From NCBI RefSeq assembly GCF_007827815.1, contig NZ_VITH01000022.1:1-64000 (forward strand): a stretch of DNA of 64,000 nucleotides, in the 5' to 3' direction. Below, in pieces: positions 1-7,080 of this stretch (positions within the stretch are counted from its first letter, which is position 1; the number at the start of each line of letters is the position of its first letter). The notes under the pieces were generated by a model. The model had not been told where the DNA came from. It did no database searches and saw nothing but the letters and a program-made list of their open reading frames with translations. This DNA comes from Azospirillum brasilense (GTDB lineage: Bacteria > Pseudomonadota > Alphaproteobacteria > Azospirillales > Azospirillaceae). The position numbers and the translations under genes are program-made.

Positions 1-233
1 CGCCGGGGCATGGAGCGGATGAAGCCCTCCTGCTCCAGCAGCGCCATGGCCTCGCGCACCGGGGTGCGGCTGACGCCCAGCGCCTCGCAGAGCTGGCGCT
101 CGTCGAGGCGGATCTCGCTCGGCCCGCCGTAGATGTCCATCTGGGTGATGGCCTGGCGCAGCGACTGGTAGGCCTTGGCCTTGAAGCTCATCCCCTGATC
201 GAGGGGTGCGACCGAGAAACTCATCGTCTGCAT
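1..233 (-). CDS. GntR-family transcriptional regulator, N-terminal part (runs off the window)
   Basis: The first 77 codons of a GntR-type repressor; the rest lies beyond base 1. The ATG at 231-233 opens a frame with the typical winged helix-turn-helix: a helix around AYQSLRQAI, then LDERQLCEALGVSRTPVREA, which is the GntR recognition helix. The ligand-binding domain is off the window, so the subfamily (FCD, UTRA or other) cannot be read directly. A perfect inverted repeat about 120 bp upstream is a plausible autoregulatory operator. DNA-binding role is family knowledge; the ligand is unknown. Confidence 0.85.
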   Translation of the reverse strand, partial: MQTMSFSVAPLDQGMSFKAKAYQSLRQAITQMDIYGGPSEIRLDERQLCEALGVSRTPVREAMALLEQEGFIRSMPR

Positions 234-602
234 GGCTGTTCCCGTCCCTGACTCTTCTTTCCCCTTCACGTTGGAAGGGCCCCCGGCTGAAGGGGTTTGG
301 GCCGCGGTTTCGTTGCCCCGGAGAAGGGAAGCGGCTTGGATTGGTGATACGGTATACCAGATACCACTAGCCCGCAAGCGATTATGTTCGCTCAGCGAAC
401 TGTTTCACGAACGCACTTGGAATTGGGGGGAATGTCGCGTCGGAGTTGCGGCGCGTTTGGGAGCTTTTGGAGGTACGCGCCCCCGCTGCCGGCGCGTCGA
501 TGACGCGACCGCCCCGCCGTCGCCGCCGTTGGACGGCGCTCGGTCGACCGGGGATTCCTCCAAGGGAGGCTCCGAGGATGAAAGCGCGATCGCGGGCCCC
601 GG
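234..602. other. Intergenic region between the GntR gene and the PAS-GGDEF-EAL gene
   Basis: About 370 bases without a convincing gene. It holds the candidate GntR operator at 342-366 and the 3' flank of the GGDEF-EAL gene. Short open frames here have no ribosome-binding site and low-complexity translations. No clear terminator hairpin was seen. Confidence 0.5.
342..366. promoter_or_regulatory. Candidate GntR operator
   Basis: Contains GGTAT-N5-ATACC as a perfect inverted repeat (351-365) overlapping the palindrome GGTATACC (351-358), with a further GATAC half-site just before. This resembles the TGGTATACCA-like sites bound by FadR/VanR-type GntR proteins. It sits upstream of the GntR gene starting at 233, so autoregulation is a fair inference. 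No binding data. Confidence 0.45.
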
Positions 603-2666
603 TTACCCGGCGTTCTCCACCAGGAAGCGCTCGAAGGCATCCACGTCCAGCGGACGGCTGATCAGGAAGCCCTGAATGCGCGTGCAGCGCTGGCGGCGCA
701 GCATGTCCGCCTGCTCCTCCGTCTCCACCCCTTCGGCGATGGTGTCGAAGCCCAGGCTGTCGGCGAGGTTCACGATGGTGTTGACGATGGCCGGGTCGGT
801 CGAGGACTGCACGATGTCGCGGACGAAGCTGCGGTCGATCTTCAGCGTGTTGATCGGGAACCGCTTCAGATAGGCCAGGGAGGAATAGCCGGTCCCGAAA
901 TCGTCGATGGACAGGCGGATGCCGATCCCCTTCAGCCCGTGCAGGATGGTCACCGCCTTCTCGATGTCGCCGATCATGGCGCCCTCGGTCAGCTCCAGCT
1001 CCAGCCGTTCGGGCGGCACGCCGCTGCGGTCCACCACGTCGCGGACGAAGTTCACCAGACGCGCGTCCTGGAACTGGCGCGGCGACAGGTTGACCGACAC
1101 CGACGCGATGTCCAGCCCGGCGGCCAGCCAGCCGGCCAGCCGGCCGCAGGCCTCCCTCAAGGTCCAGGCGCCGATTTCCCAGATCAGCCCCGTCTCCTCG
1201 GCCAGCGGGATGAACTCCGCCGGACTGACGAGGCCGCGGACCGGATGCCGCCAGCGGATCAGCGCCTCCGCCCCGATCACCCGGTGGAAGCCGCGGCGCG
1301 GCATGTCCACCTTGGGCTGGAAATGCAGCTCGAACTCCTCGCCGGTCGCGGCGGCGCGGCGCAGGTCGCTTTCCAGCCCCAGCGTGAAGCCGGTGCGCTC
1401 GCGCATGCCCGCCTCGTAGAAGACGAACTTGCACTCCGGGTTGCGCTTGGCGTGGTACATGGCGAGGTCGGCGTTGCGCAGGAGCTGGTCCGCCGTCTCG
1501 CCGTCGTCCGGGAAGAAGGCGACGCCGATGGAGGCGCCGCAGAAAAGCTCCTGATTGTGGACGGCGAAGGGCTCGCCCATTGAATAGAGCACCTTCTCGA
1601 CCAGCCGAGCGCCGGCGGCGCGGTCCACCGCGTCGGGCGCCACGATCAGGAACTCGTCGCCGCCCAGCCGGCCCACCGTGTCGGACACGCGCGTGCAGTT
1701 GCGCAGCCGCTTGGCCACCAGCTTCAGCAGGTCGTCGCCGGCGTGGTGGCCCAGCGTGTCGTTCACCTGCTTGAAGCGGTTGAGGTCGAGGAAGGCCACG
1801 GCGACCTTGGTGCGCATGCGCTGGGCGCGCACGATCGCCTCCTCCAGCCGCTCGCAGACCAGCCAGCGGTTGGGCAGGTCGGTCAGCCGGTCGAAGCTGG
1901 CCTGGTAGCGGATCTGGTGTTCCTGGTACTTGCGCTGGCTGATGTCGGCGAGCGTCAGCACGTAATGCTCCAGCACCCCGCCCGGCGCGCGCACCGCCGT
2001 GACCGACAGCGAGGCCGCGAAGGCGTCGCCGGAATGGCGGAAGCTGGTCACCTCGCCCTGCCAGCGGCCTTCCGTGCGGGCGGTGCGCCAGATGTCCTCG
2101 ATGAAGGCGCGCTCGTGCGAGCCGGGGGCGAAGATCACCAGCGGGCGGTGGAGGAGCGCCTCGCGCTGGAAATCGGTCATCACCTCGTAGGCCGGGTTGA
2201 CCGCCTGCACCGACAGGTCGGGGTCCACGATCAGGATGCCGTCGGCCACGCTGTCGAAGACGGTGGCGAGCAGCCGGATCTTCTCCTCGTGCTGCTTGCG
2301 CTCGGTGATGTCCTGGACGGTGCCTTCGTAATAGCGGATGCGGCCCTGCGGGTCGCGCACGCAGCGCGCGTTCTCCGAAATCCAGATGATCGAGCCGTCG
2401 TTGCGGAAGACCCGCGCCTCGAAGCTCTGCACCACGTCGCGCTCGGCCATCAGGCGGGCGAAGGCCTCGCGCTTGCCGGGATCGACGTAGAGCTGGCCGG
2501 CGATGTCCGTCAGGTTGTCGATCAGGTCGTCCGGCGAGCGGTAGCCGTAGATCCGCGCCAGCGCCGGGTTGACCCGCAAGTAACGCCCGTCCACCGTGGT
2601 CTGGTAGATGCCCTCGACCGCGTTCTCGAAAATACTTCTGTACTGCTCTTCCGTCTCTTGGCTCAT
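603..2666 (-). CDS. PAS-PAS-GGDEF-EAL cyclic-di-GMP regulator
   Basis: A 687-residue bifunctional c-di-GMP enzyme. Two PAS/PAC sensor units occupy about residues 5-255 (the PAC signature DITERKQ is visible after the first). The diguanylate cyclase domain follows with an intact GRLGGDEF motif near residue 334. The phosphodiesterase domain carries GAEALIRW near residue 464 and DDFGTGYSSL, so both activities look catalytically possible. There is no membrane segment, so it is probably cytoplasmic. The frame is open 23 codons further up to a TTG, but the ATG at 2666 has GAGG eight bases upstream and was chosen. The sensed signal is unknown. Confidence 0.93.
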   Translation of the reverse strand: MSQETEEQYRSIFENAVEGIYQTTVDGRYLRVNPALARIYGYRSPDDLIDNLTDIAGQLYVDPGKREAFARLMAERDVVQSFEARVFRNDGSIIWISENARCVRDPQGRIRYYEGTVQDITERKQHEEKIRLLATVFDSVADGILIVDPDLSVQAVNPAYEVMTDFQREALLHRPLVIFAPGSHERAFIEDIWRTARTEGRWQGEVTSFRHSGDAFAASLSVTAVRAPGGVLEHYVLTLADISQRKYQEHQIRYQASFDRLTDLPNRWLVCERLEEAIVRAQRMRTKVAVAFLDLNRFKQVNDTLGHHAGDDLLKLVAKRLRNCTRVSDTVGRLGGDEFLIVAPDAVDRAAGARLVEKVLYSMGEPFAVHNQELFCGASIGVAFFPDDGETADQLLRNADLAMYHAKRNPECKFVFYEAGMRERTGFTLGLESDLRRAAATGEEFELHFQPKVDMPRRGFHRVIGAEALIRWRHPVRGLVSPAEFIPLAEETGLIWEIGAWTLREACGRLAGWLAAGLDIASVSVNLSPRQFQDARLVNFVRDVVDRSGVPPERLELELTEGAMIGDIEKAVTILHGLKGIGIRLSIDDFGTGYSSLAYLKRFPINTLKIDRSFVRDIVQSSTDPAIVNTIVNLADSLGFDTIAEGVETEEQADMLRRQRCTRIQGFLISRPLDVDAFERFLVENAG

Positions 2667-3004
2667 GGATCGGGCCTCATCTGGCGCGAGAGCGTTGGCC
2701 TCTGGAAAAAGCATGCGGAGGACCTGAACGGGCAATTGCGATGGACGCCTCTTTTGCGCCGCAAAAAAGTAGAGGGCGGATCGCGACGCGCGTCAAGGCG
2801 GTTCGTTCTATATTTTTCACAATTGCAACAAAAGAAGCATATGACCGCGGCCGCCCACACGTTGCATCGTCGCAGCGTCGGGTGGCGGAAAGGCCACAGA
2901 ATCACCTCGAATCACCGGTTCGGACCGCCGGCGAACAAAAAGGGCCGGATCGCTCCGGCCCTCGCTGCGTGCGGGATTCCGCCCTGTAAGAGGCGCCGCC
3001 GGGG
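2667..3004. other. Intergenic region with promoter and terminator space
   Basis: Lies between two minus-strand genes. It contains the intrinsic terminator of the upstream zinc-finger gene (2935-2962) and an AT-richer stretch at 2800-2845 that probably holds the promoter of the PAS-GGDEF-EAL gene. No gene is supported. Confidence 0.5.
2935..2962 (-). terminator. Intrinsic terminator of the CHCC zinc-finger gene
   Basis: On the minus strand AGGGCCGG and CCGGCCCT form an 8-bp stem around a 6-base loop, followed at once by a TTTTT run. It lies 43 bases after the stop codon of the zinc-finger gene. Confidence 0.85.
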
Positions 3005-3187
3005 TCAGTGCCCGTGCGTGCCCGTCTTCGCGCCTTCCTTCAGGACGAAGTGGCGCGAGCAGTAGGGGCACTCGACCTTCCCCTCGGCGCTCAGCGTCAG
3101 ATAGACCAGCGGGTGGCCGAGCGCGCCACCACCACCGTCGCATCCGACGGTCAGAGTCTCGACTTCGATCGTTTCAATTGGCTGCAT
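3005..3187 (-). CDS. CHCC zinc-finger protein (NDUFS6-like)
   Basis: A 60-residue protein of the zf-CHCC type found as the 13 kDa accessory subunit (NDUFS6) of respiratory complex I in alphaproteobacteria and mitochondria. The ligand pattern is visible as a Cys in VGCDGG, a His in GHPLVY and a Cys pair in ECPYCSRHF. The ATG at 3187 was chosen because GGAGG lies nine bases before it; a GTG 24 bases further up is possible but would place the SD inside the gene. It stands alone with its own terminator, away from any nuo operon. Confidence 0.88.
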   Translation of the reverse strand: MQPIETIEVETLTVGCDGGGGALGHPLVYLTLSAEGKVECPYCSRHFVLKEGAKTGTHGH

Positions 3188-3367
3188 GGCAGACATCCTC
3201 CGCTTTGACACACGCGCGCGTTAACGCCATCGTTAAGATGCCCACCGAATGAGGCACGCGCGCGGGGTCGGATCATACCCAACGCGCCGGACGGATCAAG
3301 TGATTGGACAGTGATCGACCCCGGGGGTTCGGACTCGGGGCACGACTGGAAAGGCCCTTTCGACTCC

Positions 3368-4381
3368 ATGGTTGCGAACGCCCCGCTGAACGCCGCCGCC
3401 CTGCCCGCCCACGTTGTCCCCGCCTACGCCGTGGAGGTGCGCGGCCTCACCAAGACCTACCAGGCCTCTGGAAAGGCCGGCCCGAAACAAGCCCTTAAGG
3501 GCATCGACCTGGCGATTCCGCGCGGTGCGGTGTTCGGGCTGCTGGGGCCGAACGGAGCGGGCAAGTCCACGCTCATCAACATCATGGCCGGACTGGTCAA
3601 CAAGACCGGCGGCACGGTGTCGATCTGGGGAACCGACATCGACGCCCATCCGCGCCAAGCGCGGGCGTCGATCGGCGTGGTCCCCCAGGAACTGAACATG
3701 GACCCCTTTTTCACCCCGCGGGAAATGCTGGAGCTTCAGGCCGGCCTCTACGGCGTGCCCAAGGCCGAGCGCCGGACCGAGGAGCTGCTGGAGGCGGTGG
3801 GTCTGCGCGACAAGGCCGACGCCTACGCCCGGTCGCTGTCGGGCGGCATGAAGCGGCGGCTGATGGTGGCAAAGGCGATGGTGCACACCCCGCCCGTCCT
3901 GGTGCTGGACGAGCCGACCGCCGGCGTGGACGTGGAACTGCGCATCCAGCTGTGGGAGCATGTGCGCAAGCTGAACCGCGAGGGCTCGACGGTGCTGCTG
4001 ACCACCCACTATCTGGAGGAGGCGCAGGAGCTGTGCGACTCCATCGCCATCATCAACCATGGCACGGTGGTGGCCTGCGAGCCGACGGCGACGCTGCTCC
4101 GCCGGGTGGACGCCAAGGCGCTGACCGTGCTGGTCGACCGCGACCTGGACGCCGTGCCGGCGGAGCTGTCCGCCTTCACCGCCGAACTGGCCGAGCCGCG
4201 GCGCCTGATCGTCCGCTATCAGCCGAGCCGCCAGCGGGTGGACGGCATCCTCGCCGCGCTGGCCGGGGCGGGGCTGGGGGTGGTCGACCTCAGCACCGAG
4301 GAGTCGGACCTGGAGGACATCTTCCTGCAATTGACCGGCGGCGCGCATGCCCGCAAGGAGATCGCGCACGATGCGGCGTAG
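3368..4381 (+). CDS. ABC transporter ATP-binding protein (ABC-2/drug-export type)
   Basis: A 337-residue ATPase subunit. Walker A is GPNGAGKST, the signature is LSGGMKRR, Walker B is VLVLDEPTAGVD and the switch His is in TTHYLEEAQ. The layout, with a C-terminal tail of about 100 residues after the ATPase core, fits DrrA/CcmA-like ATPases that pair with ABC-2 permeases. No permease gene is adjacent; instead the gene overlaps a lipoprotein hydrolase by 11 bases. The start is uncertain: a GTG at 3311 would add 19 residues and neither start has a strong SD. Substrate unknown. Confidence 0.88.
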   Translation: MVANAPLNAAALPAHVVPAYAVEVRGLTKTYQASGKAGPKQALKGIDLAIPRGAVFGLLGPNGAGKSTLINIMAGLVNKTGGTVSIWGTDIDAHPRQARASIGVVPQELNMDPFFTPREMLELQAGLYGVPKAERRTEELLEAVGLRDKADAYARSLSGGMKRRLMVAKAMVHTPPVLVLDEPTAGVDVELRIQLWEHVRKLNREGSTVLLTTHYLEEAQELCDSIAIINHGTVVACEPTATLLRRVDAKALTVLVDRDLDAVPAELSAFTAELAEPRRLIVRYQPSRQRVDGILAALAGAGLGVVDLSTEESDLEDIFLQLTGGAHARKEIAHDAA

Positions 4382-5372
4382 GGCGGCCGGCCGGATGGCA
4401 AAACTGATCGTCGGGATCGGCCTTCTGCTGTCCGGCTGCACCGCGGCCTACCAGCCGATGGGCCTCCCCGTGGCCCAGCCGGCCCTGACCGACAGCGCCC
4501 TGGTCGCCGCCGACGGCTTCGAACTGCCGCTGCGGCGCTGGCTGCCCGAGGGCGGGGCGCCGCACGCGGTGGTTCTGGCCCTGCACGGCTACAACGATTA
4601 TTCCAACGCCTTCGACGGGGCCGGTCGCAGCCTCGCCGCGCGGGGGATCGCGGTCTACGCCTACGACCAGCGGGGGTTCGGCGCCACGCGGAACACCGGC
4701 ATCTGGCCGGGCACCGACACGCTGGTCGCCGACCTCAAGACCGCCGTCTCGCAGATCCACGCCCGCCATCCCGGCCTGCCGGTCTATCTGATGGGCGAGA
4801 GCATGGGCGGCGCCGTGGTGCTGGCGGCGATGACCAGCGCGACTCCGCCCGACGTGAACGGCACGGTCCTGGTCGCCCCCGCCGTCTGGGGCCGGGACGC
4901 GATGGGCTTCTTCCCGCGGGCCCTGCTCTGGCTCAGCTACAACATGGTGCCGGGGATGGTTGTGCACCCACCGAAGGACCTGAAGATCCAGGCGTCCGAC
5001 AACATCGAGATGCTGCGCGCGCTGGGGCGCGACCCGCTGGTCATCAAGGGTTCCCGCGTCGATGCGCTGGAGGGGCTGACCGACCTGATGGGCACCGCCC
5101 TGGCCGCCTGCGGCCATCTGAAGGTGCCGTCCCTGGTGCTCTATGGCGCCCACGAGGAGGTGCTGCCGAAGACCCCGGTCAACCGCGCGGTCGAGGACTT
5201 CGAGTCCGGCGGGCGGCATGTGGTGGCGGTCTATCCCGACGGCTGGCACATGCTGCTGCGCGACCTGAAGGGTCAGGTGGTGGTCAACGACATCGCCGCC
5301 TGGATCGAGAACCCCAAGCAGCCCCTGGCCAGCGGCGCCGACCGCAATCGCAGCCTCCTGGCGGCGAAATAG
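4371..5372 (+). CDS. Lipoprotein alpha/beta hydrolase (lysophospholipase/monoacylglycerol lipase-like)
   Basis: A 333-residue serine hydrolase. The N-terminus is a lipoprotein signal with lipobox LLSGC, so it is probably anchored in the envelope. The nucleophile elbow is GESMGG, the oxyanion-side motif is LHGYND, and the C-terminal His is in DGWHM. The usual acid position (GxxD in this family) reads GAHEE, a Glu-rich variant. The ATG at 4371 overlaps the ABC ATPase stop and has AAGGAG ten bases upstream, implying translational coupling. A role in lipid or lysophospholipid turnover is a family inference. Confidence 0.85.
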   Translation: MRRRAAGRMAKLIVGIGLLLSGCTAAYQPMGLPVAQPALTDSALVAADGFELPLRRWLPEGGAPHAVVLALHGYNDYSNAFDGAGRSLAARGIAVYAYDQRGFGATRNTGIWPGTDTLVADLKTAVSQIHARHPGLPVYLMGESMGGAVVLAAMTSATPPDVNGTVLVAPAVWGRDAMGFFPRALLWLSYNMVPGMVVHPPKDLKIQASDNIEMLRALGRDPLVIKGSRVDALEGLTDLMGTALAACGHLKVPSLVLYGAHEEVLPKTPVNRAVEDFESGGRHVVAVYPDGWHMLLRDLKGQVVVNDIAAWIENPKQPLASGADRNRSLLAAK

Positions 5373-5422
5373 GAGCGGATCGAAGCCCCTGCGGGGGTGT
5401 GAAAAAATGTCGAAAGGAGTGT

Positions 5423-5451
5423 TTGCACTGGCCGAGGGTTTTCGCTATGGT
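5423..5451 (+). promoter_or_regulatory. Promoter of tRNA-Arg
   Basis: TTGCAC (5423-5428) and TATGGT (5446-5451) are separated by exactly 17 bases and lie about 18 bases upstream of the mature tRNA 5' end, the expected geometry for a sigma-70-type tRNA promoter. Confidence 0.65.
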
Positions 5452-5468
5452 GCGCCTCCGCTGATGAT

Positions 5469-5545
<77 letters not shown>

Positions 5546-5553
5546 GCGATTTC

Positions 5554-5588
5554 AAAGGCTTAGCCGCAATGCGGGCTAGGCCTTTTTT
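5554..5588 (+). terminator. Intrinsic terminator of tRNA-Arg
   Basis: AAAGGCTTAGCC pairs with GGCTAGGCCTTT (one G-T wobble) around a short loop and runs into TTTTTT, nine bases after the tRNA CCA end. Confidence 0.85.
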
Positions 5589-5617
5589 ATTTGTATCCCC
5601 GCATTGCTGTTTGAACG

Positions 5618-6151
5618 CTACGCCAGCTCCCGGACAGCAGGGGCATGCTCGCGGGTGCCCGCCATCGGGTCCTCACCGGCCCGGCTCCGGTTCCCCCCTC
5701 CCATCAAATACGCGGCCGTCACCCCCGTCACCCCTCCCCACACCACATGGGCGGCCAGCATCAGGCCGTTGCGGGCGCGTGGATGGCGGGTTGCGGGGGT
5801 CAGGATACGCATCGCCGGAATCCAGCCGAGATAGCTGGCGCCCCAAACCGCGAGGCCGTAGCCGATCCCCGTCGTCACCGCCGGTCCGCCGGTCCGACGC
5901 GCGACCACCGGATACAGCGCCCCGGCGGCGGCGCCATAGCCGTAATGCAGGGCGAGCGTCAGGTTGCGGCGCTCCGGTTCGTCCAACGCGTCCATCAGGC
6001 CGGTCGGGCCAACGACGCGGTCGGTGATCAGGCGCGGCGGCAACGGGTAACGGTCCTTCTCCGGCAGGGCGCGGAACATCGCGCGCATGGCCGCCGTCAT
6101 GGCGACCGTGCCGGCCAGCCCGGCGATGGCTCCAGCAGCGTATCGGTTCAT
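5618..6151 (-). CDS. Small membrane protein (DUF1440/YagU-like)
   Basis: A 177-residue protein with several hydrophobic, glycine/alanine-rich segments: an N-terminal AGAIAGLAGTVAMTAAM helix, a central GYGAAAGALYPVV helix, GIGYGLAVWGASYLG, and a C-terminal AAHVVWGGVTGVTAAYL helix. It resembles the YagU/DUF1440 inner-membrane family, whose function is not established. The ATG at 6151 was chosen because the hydrophobic core begins there; the frame stays open upstream without membrane-like sequence. It is convergent with the tRNA terminator. Confidence 0.75.
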   Translation of the reverse strand: MNRYAAGAIAGLAGTVAMTAAMRAMFRALPEKDRYPLPPRLITDRVVGPTGLMDALDEPERRNLTLALHYGYGAAAGALYPVVARRTGGPAVTTGIGYGLAVWGASYLGWIPAMRILTPATRHPRARNGLMLAAHVVWGGVTGVTAAYLMGGGNRSRAGEDPMAGTREHAPAVRELA

Positions 6152-6317
6152 GGTGGCTGGACCAAAGGTTGTTGTGTGGGACCACGGATCAACAGGACCG
6201 CGCCTTTCGAGGTTCCTGGCACGGGAACCGGGCCGCACCGCGGGGCGCCGGCGAAACCTCTTGCCCGGCCAAGCGTTGAACGGATCAGGGCGTGGCATCG
6301 GAATCAAGGTGCAGCAC

Positions 6318-6980
6318 ATGCGTCGCTTCCTGCGGGACAACGGACTGTCGGTCGCCTTGTTCGGGCTGTTCCTCGCCTCCATCGTCGGGCAGGTGCTGGC
6401 CGGGTGGCGGGCCCTGGCGGAGGAGCTTCACCTGCACGCCCAGCCGCCCGTCGGCTTCCTCGATTACCTGACCACCGGCCATTTCCTGTCGGCGACCTTC
6501 GAAAACTGGGAGAGCGAGTTCCTCCAGATGTCGGTCTATGTGCTGCTGACCGCCATCCTGGTCCAGAAGGGCTCATCGGAATCCAAGAAGCCGGGAGAGT
6601 CCAACCCGGAGGACGAAGCGCCCGAGCGTCGGCGCGGCGATCCCGACGCGCCCTGGCCGGTGCACCGGGGCGGCCTGCTGCTGCGGCTCTACTCCCACTC
6701 GCTCAGCGTCGCTCTGGTGACGCTGTTCGTGATGTCCTTCGTCCTGCATCTGGCGGGCAGCACGCGGCGTTCGAACGAGGAGGCGGCGTGGCACCACCAG
6801 CCCATCCGGACCATGGGCGAAACCCTCGCCGATCCGGAATTCTGGTACGAGAGCTTCCAGAACTGGCAAAGCGAGTTCCTGTCCATGGGGGTTCTGGTCG
6901 TGCTCGGCATCTATCTGCGCGAGCGCGGCTCCCCCGAATCCAAGCCGGTCGCCGCCCCCAACCGCCAAACCGGCGACTGA
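6318..6980 (+). CDS. Internally duplicated small membrane protein (DUF6766-like)
   Basis: A 220-residue protein with about four membrane segments. Two halves repeat the same pattern: a helix, then FENWESEFLQMSVYVLL followed by SSESKK in the first half, and FQNWQSEFLSMGVLVVL followed by SPESKP in the second. The duplication is visible by eye. The ATG at 6318 has AAGGTG upstream; longer in-frame versions lack membrane features. It resembles proteins filed as DUF6766, and no function is known to me. Confidence 0.78.
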   Translation: MRRFLRDNGLSVALFGLFLASIVGQVLAGWRALAEELHLHAQPPVGFLDYLTTGHFLSATFENWESEFLQMSVYVLLTAILVQKGSSESKKPGESNPEDEAPERRRGDPDAPWPVHRGGLLLRLYSHSLSVALVTLFVMSFVLHLAGSTRRSNEEAAWHHQPIRTMGETLADPEFWYESFQNWQSEFLSMGVLVVLGIYLRERGSPESKPVAAPNRQTGD

Positions 6981-7080
6981 CCGCACGGCCCTTCACGACC
7001 GGTCTTTTCGGGGGCGTCGGGCGCTCGACTCTCGGGCCGCCTTCGGCCATGGTATCGCCCCGAAGGGAAGAGGCCGCATC

